NCBI GenBank assembly: GCA_030407085.1 | Contig: CM059584.1 | Span: 491,501-555,500 of the forward strand | Length of the DNA: 64,000 bases | Reading direction: 5' to 3' | Source of the DNA: Trichopria drosophilae | Lineage: Eukaryota; Arthropoda; Insecta; Hymenoptera; Diapriidae | Program-made: the position numbers and the translations under genes | The notes under the pieces: model-generated | Seen by the model: only the letters and a program-made list of their open reading frames with translations | Told to the model about the DNA's origin: nothing | The model's database searches: none | Part shown: positions 22,501-34,500 of the stretch, piece by piece | How the letters are laid out: each line of letters begins with the position of its first letter | Numbering within the stretch: the stretch's first letter is position 1

Positions 22501-25500
22501 AGATTTTAAAAGTCTCGAAGACTCTGTTCTTTGCTTTGATGGCTGAATTTTGAAAGGATTTTAACATGAAAAAAACGAGAGACACAAATGAAAAACATTC
22601 GATATAATTGTACGTAGTACAATTTTTTAACGATTGCATTTTTCAAAAAATGTAATGAAAGATTACGAGAGATTTTTTAATTTTACGGTACATATAATTG
22701 CGTAGACAGATTTCGTAGACAACATTAAAAATTATTTAGAAGATACGCCAACCATACGCCACCAGGATTTAATAAAATAATGCTTTAGAATCTGCATAAA
22801 ATTGTATGAAAATTAATGAAAAAAACTAATCTAATCTCTTCAACTCTAATATGTAACGAAAACGAAATATTCCAACAATCGTATAAATCTGGAAACAAAT
22901 CGTTTCCTGCGTAATGCGCAAAAAGGAAAACGATCCAAAAATAAAACGCGCATTCCAGTGGCTAAATAGACAAAGAAACAAAGTAAACAAGAAAATAATG
23001 AGATAAACAAAAGTAAAAAAGGAGGAGCCGGAAGAATAGATGAAGGAAACCAACGGAGCGAAAGGCTGAGGTACATTTTCTGAAGATATACATAAGAGAG
23101 TGATTTGCCGCGCCTACATTATCAGGAAGAAAAACGCGCCGACTGAAACGTTTCTTTCCTACTGTTTCTTCATACCTATTGCAAGGTTCTTGGTCACAAT
23201 TTGCTCTACGACTTACTATCTCAAGGTTTTAACCCCATTCAAGGCCTACTGAACGCTAGAAAAGGGTCTTCCACAAGTTTCTGTAATCGCTTGCATTACT
23301 TGCTGAAATTAATATTTACAAAAAATTTGTTTAAATAAAATACATGTCTAAATAATGACGAATAAAATGTTGACTATTATCATAATTACGCAACATTTTT
23401 TAAAATTCAGAATCAAAAAATAAATATATTAATTATAATAAAAACATCGTCAACTTACGAAATTTAAAATGCTTGGAAATTTATTATTGATTTAAATACC
23501 GATTAAGCTGGTAATTATAATGTTCTACTAAATATTATTTTTCTTAATAACTGAAGCTGTGAAACGATGCGGTAGGAATGTGTGGGGACTGTCGAAAAGC
23601 AATATATTGTTATTTACACTTATTTTAAACAGTATACTTTGCTAATCTGTTGTATTCCTTCTGTAATTTTTACATTTTTTGAATCATTACAAACTCCTGC
23701 TCTGTGAAGAACTGAACTGAACTGAACAGTTGCGAGCATTATGCGCATTTCAATAGTGAGGAACAAAAAATGGAAAACTGAAGTAAACATTCAAAATAAA
23801 AATTGAAGCAAACATTGAAAATAAAGAAAGTTAAAATAGGACCTACAGAAACTTGACTCTTCAGCTATCACCGAATGCTATAAGTAGTCCTAACTACTGA
23901 TCTTTTTAAGAATAGTAACCCCAATTAAGAACACCAAAATTGTGTACAACATTTACTATAAACAAAAATATATCATGTTCGAAATAAACAACATTTACCA
24001 GGAAATACCGTTCCAGTTAACTCTGTTTCATTTGTAATAAATTTTTTTCTAGAGTGATGCAATTTTGAAACGTTTAAAATTTCTATTTCCAAGGAAACTA
24101 TTTACGAGGAATGAACTTTTAAAAAAAATTATTTCCTTTGAAGTAATTAAAGTGAGTTTGTCGATTAAAACAAAAAGAAATCTACTGATCAGTTACTTTT
24201 ACCCGTCGAGCGAATTACGTAACTGAAAAGAACTTTCTTTTATACCGGTATTTTTAATCAGATACATTTTCCATAATTTCAATGCTCATATCAAAAACAA
24301 TTTGTTTTTCTTATCCTAATACACAGAATTTTAACCAGAAGAAGTAATTTTAATCCTTTTGTTGTTTTTGAATGTTAATGGTTTCAGGATAAGTTAATCT
24401 ATCGACTAATATCCTAAATCAATGTACAAAAATGTATCTTTGACTAACAATAAATTGATGATACTTTCATGAGTGATGCAAACAATTAATCTATGAAGGA
24501 AATCATAAGGTGTATTTAGTAGTAGATTTATACTTTAATGAAACTGATTTTTTTTTTATTTAACAGGCACTTAAATTTTGTTTGCCGATGTCTGGACTAC
24601 AAAATTTAATATTGATATTGATGACAGCTCTTCGGAAGTCCCCCTCCACTAATATTTCTATTTCATCCTTGTGCTCAGTCGATAAAGTACTATTTAGTGA
24701 TGACACAAAAAATTAAAATCTGTATTTCCTTTTCTTCGTTCTTCACTTCGCAAAAGAGCATGTCAAAAGAACCCACGATAAAAAAATACAACGGCCAAAA
24801 GACCCAGTGGCAAAAAATCTAATTGAAAATGTTAAGTTTAGCATGATGTGTTCTTAGGGTCCTTGTCACTAAAAAGTCTAACCTAACATAACCTATAACT
24901 TATATCTTACCAAAGATACAAATAAATTTTAAAAAATAGAAAAATAATAAACTAATTTTTCCCATTTTCATTAAATATAGTTTGGCAAAATGCTAGCAAA
25001 ATAGTAAATACTTACTGGAACTCTTAGACATGTAAACAGCGTTGTAACTTAACTTAATCTAATCTTTAACTGGCAACATTGTACAAACCCTAATTGAACC
25101 TATCATAACCTCAAAGGAAAGATATAATGTCGTTCAGAAATATTTCGACACGTTTTAAAATTTAGTAATAATAATAATATTAGTAAGTTGATTAATTTTT
25201 TTGCCGTATGTTTTTTAATCAGTGTGTACTTTGCCCAGTTATAATTTTTGTTCGTAGTTTTGTAATCTGGTGCTGTTTTCTATTTTTTAAATTTCTTGAT
25301 GTGGAAATTTACTCTATGTTGAGTGAAAAACGAGCCACCCTAATGAAAGAATGAATTCTGACTCTTTAAGAGAAAGTTTTCAATCGTCAAGGGTGCGGAT
25401 TCACTAGAGAGGTTCAATTTTCACTCCATAAGAAGTGAATTCTAAATCCAAGAAACTCAGACAATAACAAATATTCATATCCTATCTTCTGAATGTATCA

Positions 25501-28500
25501 CTTGGAAGATATCACTTGAATACTAGAAAAATATTTTTAAAAAAATATCAGGCATTGAAAGACCAGAAATAATTATGTCAAATCAGTCTGACCAATGCAC
25601 ATTCCGACTATTCCACCAGTGGTAGGATGGAGATATATCGCGGAAAGGAATCATTTTCCGAGCAATGCGAATGCAAGTGAATTTGTTCCATTTGTTGCAC
25701 ACGGCCATGAATGGGTTATTAAGCAAGGCGTCGCGTCGGTCGATGGTTTCTTTTTATTCGAGGATGGAATTCGCATGCGGGTTCTTTGTGCGGGAAATGC
25801 CGAATCGGAAAATCGGAAAGCTAGAAAACCGGAAGTGAGGATCTATGGCAGGAAGGAAGCTAGTATCGTTAAATTGCATACCTCTTTCTCGAGGAAACCC
25901 GCGCGAAGGGCTATCTGGTTTTCCTTCATGCGACGGGCGTCCCTCGATCGTTTCGCCGCCATATTGTTCTTTCTGCGACGCGCCCAGTATTTGTCATCCT
26001 TCAAGTCATCTGGAACGAACTGCGCCGCCAATAGTAGAGAATTATTACGATTAGAACGTAGCTCTTGCAACGAATAATGCCTACTATAATTTACTTTTTC
26101 GTTCGAAAAACAAACAACCGGAAGCCCGATTCGACTGTTCCTCAAGTTTTCTTCTCACTTTGAATCGTACGGTTCGAGCTAGTAAACTCACCTTTTCATT
26201 TGTTTTTCCAGTGTGTTTTTTGAAACATTTTAACCCATTGATTAAGTATGGAAATTTTTCTATATTCCAAAATTTTCCAATAAAATGCGGTATTTTTCTT
26301 AACAACGAAAAGATCCAATATGTAGAAGGCAACTAAAAAAATTACAAGTTTCGTTGTGGTAACGATAAATGGCGTCTCAATCCAAACACGAAGTTGTTCA
26401 ACATTTGGCTCATTATCAAGAGCCACGGAATATAATGAAACTTCCTGACTTTACTTTTGGATTTGAACGCCATCTAGGTTTCCAAAGAAGTACATTGTAT
26501 TCTTTTCACCGTATTCTTGGTTAGAATTTTCCATTTTTTGCCAACAGTATATTGAAAAATTAACACATGATAACTTCCATAAATTCGAAATTTAATTATT
26601 TTTGGTATATATGGAATTCCCGTGGACTTTTCAGTGGAACTACTGTTCAGATATTGTTAGTAATGGACCCATAAAAACAAATGATGGCCAACATTATATA
26701 CTGCCGAATATTTGAAACCGAAAAGTGAAAACTTGGAAGTTGTTTGTTTTTCGTTGAAAACAGCAGAGTCATTGATTTGGGCCTCACCTGCTTCCGTGAT
26801 TTCTTGATCATAGGCTGAGGTTTCAGTTCCTCATCGGAAAAGGCGCGAGTCCTCGGATCGAAGTCTCGGCCCGAAGATGCCATCGAAAGCGCTGCAAAAA
26901 TCAGTCATTTAGTCTTTTATCTTGAATAAGTTCTAATAAATGAATTAGTTAAAATTTTTTTATATCATTTATTGAAGCAATTATAAATAGTAAATCATTT
27001 AGTATTTTCCTGAAAAATTCGATTAATAGAATTTTGGTTTCTTCTAACATTATCCAATTGTTAAGGGGATAAATCAAACTTTCCAACGTTAAAAAAGTAA
27101 AAGAATACTAATAATCATTAAACAAATTAAATATAATTTATTGAAATTTAACTATTCTTTTTAATACGATATAACAAAAATACAATTACTATATTTTAAT
27201 CGTATGAGAGCAATATTTGAACGTTTTTCGTTGTTTCAGCATTTACTTTTATAAAATATTATTAAAAATTAATTAAATATCGTAGATTTAGAATGCAAAA
27301 AAGCCAAGTCAGAAAAAAATACAGTATTCAGTTCAATTATAATTGTAATAAATTAATGAAAATATGTTTAGATACTTAACAATGTTTATATTTTTGAAAT
27401 AAACAGTTGGTAACCTTAAAAAAATATCTCGTAACAAAAACTGAACGCTGTCGATGTACTTTTTATTTCTCACTTCAAATATGACAATGAAAATTAGCGC
27501 TCCGACATATTGGAACCGTCATCTTGAAAAAACCGACGAAAACATTGCATGCATTTATTTCGAAAAATAAAAATTTGTGGAAAACTTTTTCCAACACACA
27601 ATGTAGATTTTCTGTAAAACGTTGGTATGTATTTCTATTTTAAAGTACTACATATTGTATTTGATACATTTTTTGCGGTTTTTCAAAAATGGCGTCTGAA
27701 TATTTCGGATTTTTATTGTCATATTCGTAATCGGAAGCAAAAAGCATGGTTTACCAAATATTGTAATATTACATGAGCATGAAAAAGCATATTATCAAAT
27801 TTTTTGAAAAATATTCAAATATTTTATGGTGATATTTCAAACTTGATAAGAAGATAGGCCAAAAGACATTGCAATAAAGGACTGATTGTATGAAGGTATG
27901 GTTTTTTCCCAACCTGCAAATTAAATAAATTACAAAATTGACAAAAAAAGCTTTTTTTAGTATTGAACATACTGGAATCTGCGGGCGAGGCAGGATTTAA
28001 GGTCTCTGGTGAACAGCATTCGCTCGGCGATGGCGATCTCTCGCGTTTTGTCACCGCCTCTAGATGAAGACCGGCTGGACCCTGATGTCCAGCAGCGTCG
28101 CTGTTATTGATCTTGTGCAGTTGGCTACCCTGGCCTCCACCAGCAACTCCGTCGACGGGAATCCCATTTTCGGAAAGGAATTCATCGAGGTCGACGTACT
28201 GCAAAGAAAATAAATATAATTAATTTACCGAAACTTTTTCAAAATTAAATTTTAGAAACCCAAATTTTGTATGGTTTACGTCATTCGACCATGCATACCA
28301 ACGTATTCGATAGGACAAAGTCTGACATAAACAACTATCGCAAATTTTGTGATGTTATTTTTTTTTTAAATCGATTACATATCCGCGATGCGGGAAGATA
28401 TAATCAAGTCGGATGAAAACGGGATTTTGAAAATCTATATATTCTGAAGGACATCGAAGAGAGTGGAAGCGATTTCCGTTACGATTGTCGGCACCATAGT

Positions 28501-31500
28501 GCACGAGCGTTCGGACAGATATCGTAAAAAAAAAGTCAAGGTCGAGGAAGTCTCTGCGAGCGAGACACAGAAGGCTGTCAGTAAAAAAGGTACGATTTCT
28601 TGGTCATTAATGCGCAATAACAGCCGTTCGTCGGTACGTTAAGAATTGTTTTCTTCGTCGCGTCACGATCGAGACAATTTCAAAATTACGTATGTATTCC
28701 GTTTTCAGGTTATTTCGCTAAGTAATGAAGCAATCATCGGCATTCGAGGCATGTGGCTCGGATAATGCGTTTGCACAATTTATTTGATTCCGCCGATTTT
28801 CTTGCATGTGGGTTAAAGTCATTGCTTTCAATTATTTCCAGCGAATTTATATTTCCCGGCAGTCGTTGAATAAAATAAATTTAATAAATTAGCCACATCC
28901 AAAAATACCTAAAAATCTAATTGGAAAATTAATAATACGCTATTTTTTTAACAAAATTGTTTGTTGAAGGCAATTATCAGATTACCGTATACCGTAATAA
29001 TTCTAACATTCCATAAAAAATTTGTTGAGTCAATGACAATTATAGTCAATGATAGTTATTTCAATTGTTTGCAAATTTGTCATAAAATTTTCATGAATTA
29101 TGTCATTGTTTTTAAGGTCGACGAACACGAATATGGTTTTCAAAAATTAAAATGGTGGAACTAATATGGCGAATACAAAATTGGCAAATTTTGCAATTAA
29201 TTAGAATGACATCAGATTTTTTTCATTCAAAATGGCGGAAGAAACAGCATTATCAATAATTTTTTTGTAAATCAGAAGTTTGAAAATCTAAACACTACAT
29301 TTTATTACTGTACAAATATTTATTTCCATGAGTGTTTTTAACAATTTTGTATTTCTTCTTCATCGTAATGGATTCGCTATTTTCAAATTTAAAGCTCACA
29401 TTCCTGATTCGTGTTGAGTAATCCAAAAAATTCCCGAGTAATTATATTTGTACGGTTTTGCAATTTTTGGATCCGCCATTTTGAATTTTGAAACTAACCG
29501 AAATTCTATGGTCTTATTTTAAGTAAATAAATAATCTCTACTAATGAATTAGATATAATTATGTATCTAGAGTTTAAGCATCTTTTTAATTGAAAATGTA
29601 AAAAGAAATGGATGCCACTATAGTCGCTCCAGCGTCTAAAAGGGATAAAATATCATTTGTTTAATTGTAGAATACGATAGTAGAATGTAAGATGATAATG
29701 CAATTTCATCAAATCAGATGTATTTTATTTAAATATTTTACGAATTCGGTTCATCAATACATCATTTATATAAGATTTGTAATAGACTATTCAGAATTAA
29801 AAATGTCATAAAACAGATGATACTCAGATGATTTTTGTCATTTTAATAAATTATTTAAAATTTTAATTTTAAATTTAATCAAGTGAGAATAAAAAAATGC
29901 AAAATAATATAAATAATTATCAAAAAATATTTCTATATAAAAAAATTAGAAAATGAAAAAAATAAATTTGGATATAAATAATATTATTTAAACAATGAAA
30001 AATAATGGCAAACACACTTCCAAGTAAAAAGGAAAAGTTATATAACAGTACTGCAGACATTAAATTCTAAAGTTGTATGCTAAGATGATAAAAAAATAAT
30101 GCAACTGTAGTTACATTTATGACTACCTTTTTTGTCGATTTCGAGAGTCATTTCATGTTAACGTTTTTAAAAGAGTTTTCATGTATATGTACTCTATGAT
30201 TTAATTTCACTCGTAACTCGTAAGAACTATAATGAGCTATGTATACATAAAAAGAATATTCGAAAAGGTTATGCATTCTATTTGAAAATATGAAGAAAAA
30301 ACAAGAATAAAACATTTTTAAATTCTAATAATAAGCTTGACATCTTTCTCTTAAGAAATAATAATGAAAATTTCAGACTAAAATTAGTTTCTTCAAAAAT
30401 ACTTACGATTTAAGTCTTAAAGAAACAAAAACACTTGGACATGGCTTATCTAATGTTGGGTTGCATTAGTTTTGCTGTTTCAGAATCGATATTTTCACAA
30501 AAACGTTATGCTCTATTCAACAACTTAAACACAATTTTTTAAATTTATTCAATATATTTTTTTTATATTTTTAATTCTTACTTTTTCTATTTTAGTCGGT
30601 CTATTGTTATCTTCGAGTCCATAAGTAACGATATAGTTAATCTAATTAAAAATGTTTGAATTATATAAGACAAAAATTAAGTGAAAACTACATAATTTCG
30701 TCAACAATCATCTTACCCAATACTTATTTATTTTTAAAAAAAGTTTAAAACGGTTTGGTATTACATATTGTTGTTAAAATTAAACAATGGTACATTTTTT
30801 TCTTAGTTTTTTGTCAATATACAATATGATAACAAAATTTATGAGTACGATTTTATTGGCTAAGAAAAGTTTAGTAATTTGAGCACAAACGCAGGAATTA
30901 GTATTGACTTTAATTTTAAACATTCGAGTCATTCTGATTGCAAAGAAATATTTTTTCACTTATGATATGGACAAGTCCTAGAAACGTAATTAACTTCATT
31001 TTTTTTAGTTAGATTTCGAGATCCCTAGTAAATGTTGACTCTTATTGCTATCTTAGTAAATATTTAGTGATATTATTTTGTTTCTTTAGCCCCTTGAGTG
31101 TGAGGATACGTCTATAGACGTACATTCTAAAGTCGACGTCCAGTGGAGGTACCTCTATAAACGTACATTAAAAAAAAATGATAAAAAGCACAAAAAATAA
31201 GTGATTTACATCACACATACATTATTCCTAATATGACTTGTGCAAATTACGTTTTATGAATAGGGAGTGTTCAAAAATCTTGTTTCTATTTCAGGTAGTG
31301 TTGCTCTTATCTTACACATCTAGTGTTAAAAACAAAAAAAGTGTAATAATAGTTTATCAAATTATCTGTAAATGTGAATATATTATCATAACTCAAGACA
31401 TGAAATGTTAAATAAACTTGTTTTTTAAACAATTCCAACACGTAACAGATTTCAACAGAATTCAAGGATTTCGAAAAAATATGTTCGCCATATTGGATCC

Positions 31501-34500
31501 GCCATTTTTAATTTTTAAAAATGGATTTTATATTCGTAATCAGCGGCCCTGAAAACCCAAGTGTATCCAATCTTACAACTTTTTTTACAAACATTTTTTA
31601 CTGACATTTCAGATTTTTCTCCTCACAGCGAAGGTGTTAATTGAAAGTAGTATTAAAATCAATGCAGCAAATAAATTGTAATTAAATTTATATTTTTATT
31701 TTGAATGAAGGTGGCATGAATTCCATTCCTTTCAAATTTAGTTTATTATAGAATCGTTATAATCCTTTGTTCCATTTTTGAAGTCACGCCTTTTTTTTAG
31801 AAGCATAGAGTGAAAAACAAAAGTCACATAGTCAGTTACCTGGAAGAATACACGTTTAGTACTGCAACTTTTCTGTCAATAAACTGAGTAAAAAATTTAT
31901 AAACTCGATGTAGTAATGGCAAATATTGAATTAACGTTAAGCGATACAAACAGTGCTTAAATGTACCGTTTATTAAATCTTCAATCAAAATATAAAAAGG
32001 AAAGAAATGATTAAGAATTTTTTTCCTTTTGATGCGTTGCTTCAATTTTGCAAATTATACGAAAGATATTTTTTTTAAATTTTATAATCGACTCAAACCT
32101 TGTATTAACTTATTCATAGTATTATTTGATCTTTATAATTGACGCTTTGAATAACTTTTCAATCAATAACGACATTAATAAAATTTTAGAAGTTTAATGT
32201 TTTATTTTTGTAAAATTCACTTCATTTAAGGAATTTTTCAATTTCAAGAAAGATAAATACTGTTTTATGAAATCCAATCATTTTTATAATCATTTTTGCT
32301 ACGTTGATTTAGTTTAGTTAGTGACTTCAAATTTTATTGAAATATAATTAAACAATTACGTCACATTAATGATTTTTAAACCATTTTGTAGATAACTAAT
32401 CTGTTATCTATATATAAAAATGCAAAATTATACGAAAATGTAAATAATTTACAGTGTATAAGATCACTCCAATAATGAAATTGAAAATTTGATTAAATTG
32501 TGTCATTTATCAAATAAAAATTTGTCGAATGTCTCGAAAAATTTGGTATTTTCTTGGTAAAAATCTTCGGAAAGTTTCCTTCTACGCACAATAATGAAAT
32601 TGGAACATATTGGAATCTGTTCAAACAATGTGTTTTACATTAGAAATCCATCAAAAGCTATGAAAAAATTATTTTTTTCAAAAATAAAATTGTAGAAAAA
32701 ACATTTTCTCGTACAATTAACAGAGAAATAGGAACAACTTCGTAGTTTTTATAAAGAAAAATTGGATTCTGCAGTGAAGATTCAAACTCCGCAATTTTCA
32801 TGTTGGATAATGGATGAAAACGATTCTAATAATAATAACAATAAGGTAATTTTTAATTTCTTTGTTAACTCTTTGAAGCATGATGTAACATATGTGCTAC
32901 AACTTTTTGTAATTCATTATTTACATATTTAAGGCAATTATCGATTCATTTTGCTTGCTTACTTCAAGAACATCTTAGGGAACGTAATTAAATCTATATT
33001 TAATTAATTATCATGTTATATTGCTTAAAACAATTAAACAAAGTGTAAAAATGGTGGATTTTTTACGGAAAATATATGTGGAGAAGTAAACATCAGTCAA
33101 ATATGACGAGACTGGGTACTCGGGAGTTTTCGAGATCGCTGATTACGAATCTGGACGCAAATTTTCAAAATTCAAAATGGCGAAACGGAAACTTGTTTTT
33201 ACATTTCGGTCGGCCATTTTGGATCTGCTATTTTGAATTTTAAAAATATGAGGTCAGATTCGTAAACAGTGATCCCGAAAATCCCCAAGTACTCAATTTC
33301 ACCTCGATCAAGTAAATTTTTGCAATTCCGTCGGCCATATTGGATCCGCCATTTTGAATTTTGAAAATCTGAGGTCAGATTCGTAATCAGCGACCTCTAA
33401 AACTCCCGAGTAACAAATTTCAGCTACTTTCAGCGTAAAGAAAAATGTATACTTCAAAGGGTTAAAAAAAAGAACTGTTAGCATCATGCAATGGCGACAT
33501 TGGGGCGAAAAACCGAAAGCAATGACACCGCCAGAACTTTTCTGACATTTTATTAAACTTTGTGTCTAATCTTGAAGAATCATCGAATTTTATTAAAAGT
33601 TTCATATTTTTCAAAAAAAACAATTTTTTCAAACAATTGTGTCTTACCAAAATTCGTCGAAGGTCTGAAATAATTTAATATTTTTCTCTGATAAAAAAAT
33701 CAAAATTTTCAACGACGAAATATAAATCAACAATGAAATTGGAACATTTCTGAAGTTTTATCAAACAATATACTCAGATTAAAAGTTTCATCTGAATTTT
33801 CGAAAAATCTTTAAAAGGACTAGATTTTCTTATAAACCAAAAATTGAAATCGGAATCGGCAATGAAATCGTACATTCAACAATGACGGTGTAATATTTTT
33901 GAAATTCTATCACAAAATGAGTCTTACATTAAAGTTTCATCAAGAAGCTTGAAAATTTTGGTATTTAAAAACAAAAATTAAAAAAAAAAAAACACTGAAA
34001 CCGGAACTCCCTTATAATTTGTATAAAAAACTTTTTGTTCCACAGTGGAGATTGAACCTGAACATGTGCCACATTGGAACCCGAATAAAAACGATCCAAA
34101 AACTGAAATTTTTCGTCGTTTTTGTAAACAAACAAAAAACGTATGGTTCGTGAAAAGCGAAGGCGATGGTGGCTTTGGAACCGATAGCCTGTAGCGAATG
34201 CGGCAGTCGCAGTTTACCTTGGAGAAAGTCGCGAGAGAAAGGTGGCGGCCAGGGCCGGGCGCGTTATCGGGAGATTTACGCGTCACGCTCGGAGTCGACG
34301 TACTTTGTCCGTAGGATACTTAAAATACATTAAAGGCAAGTGTAGGCCTTGCGGGCGCGCCGGGAAATAGCGAGTGCGTTTTAAGAATCGTGGAACGTGG
34401 AACGGGGGTAGTCTTGGTGGAAGGAACGGACTCGGTTCGCGGAAAAGGTCGACCGCCGAAGAAAAGGAAAAGCGGAGCACCGAAAAGCGCCAAGCAACTT

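Larger units (their letters stand above)
19504..25881 (-). other. Pdp1: Pdp1 intron between basic region and zipper (6.4 kb)
   Basis: AT-rich. Contains a TTAA-flanked fold-back element (19921-21023) with a smaller MITE inside it, and a GAGTGA/TCACTC cluster at 25318-25450. No other coding or RNA feature was recognised from 21.1 to 25.3 kb. Confidence 0.7.
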
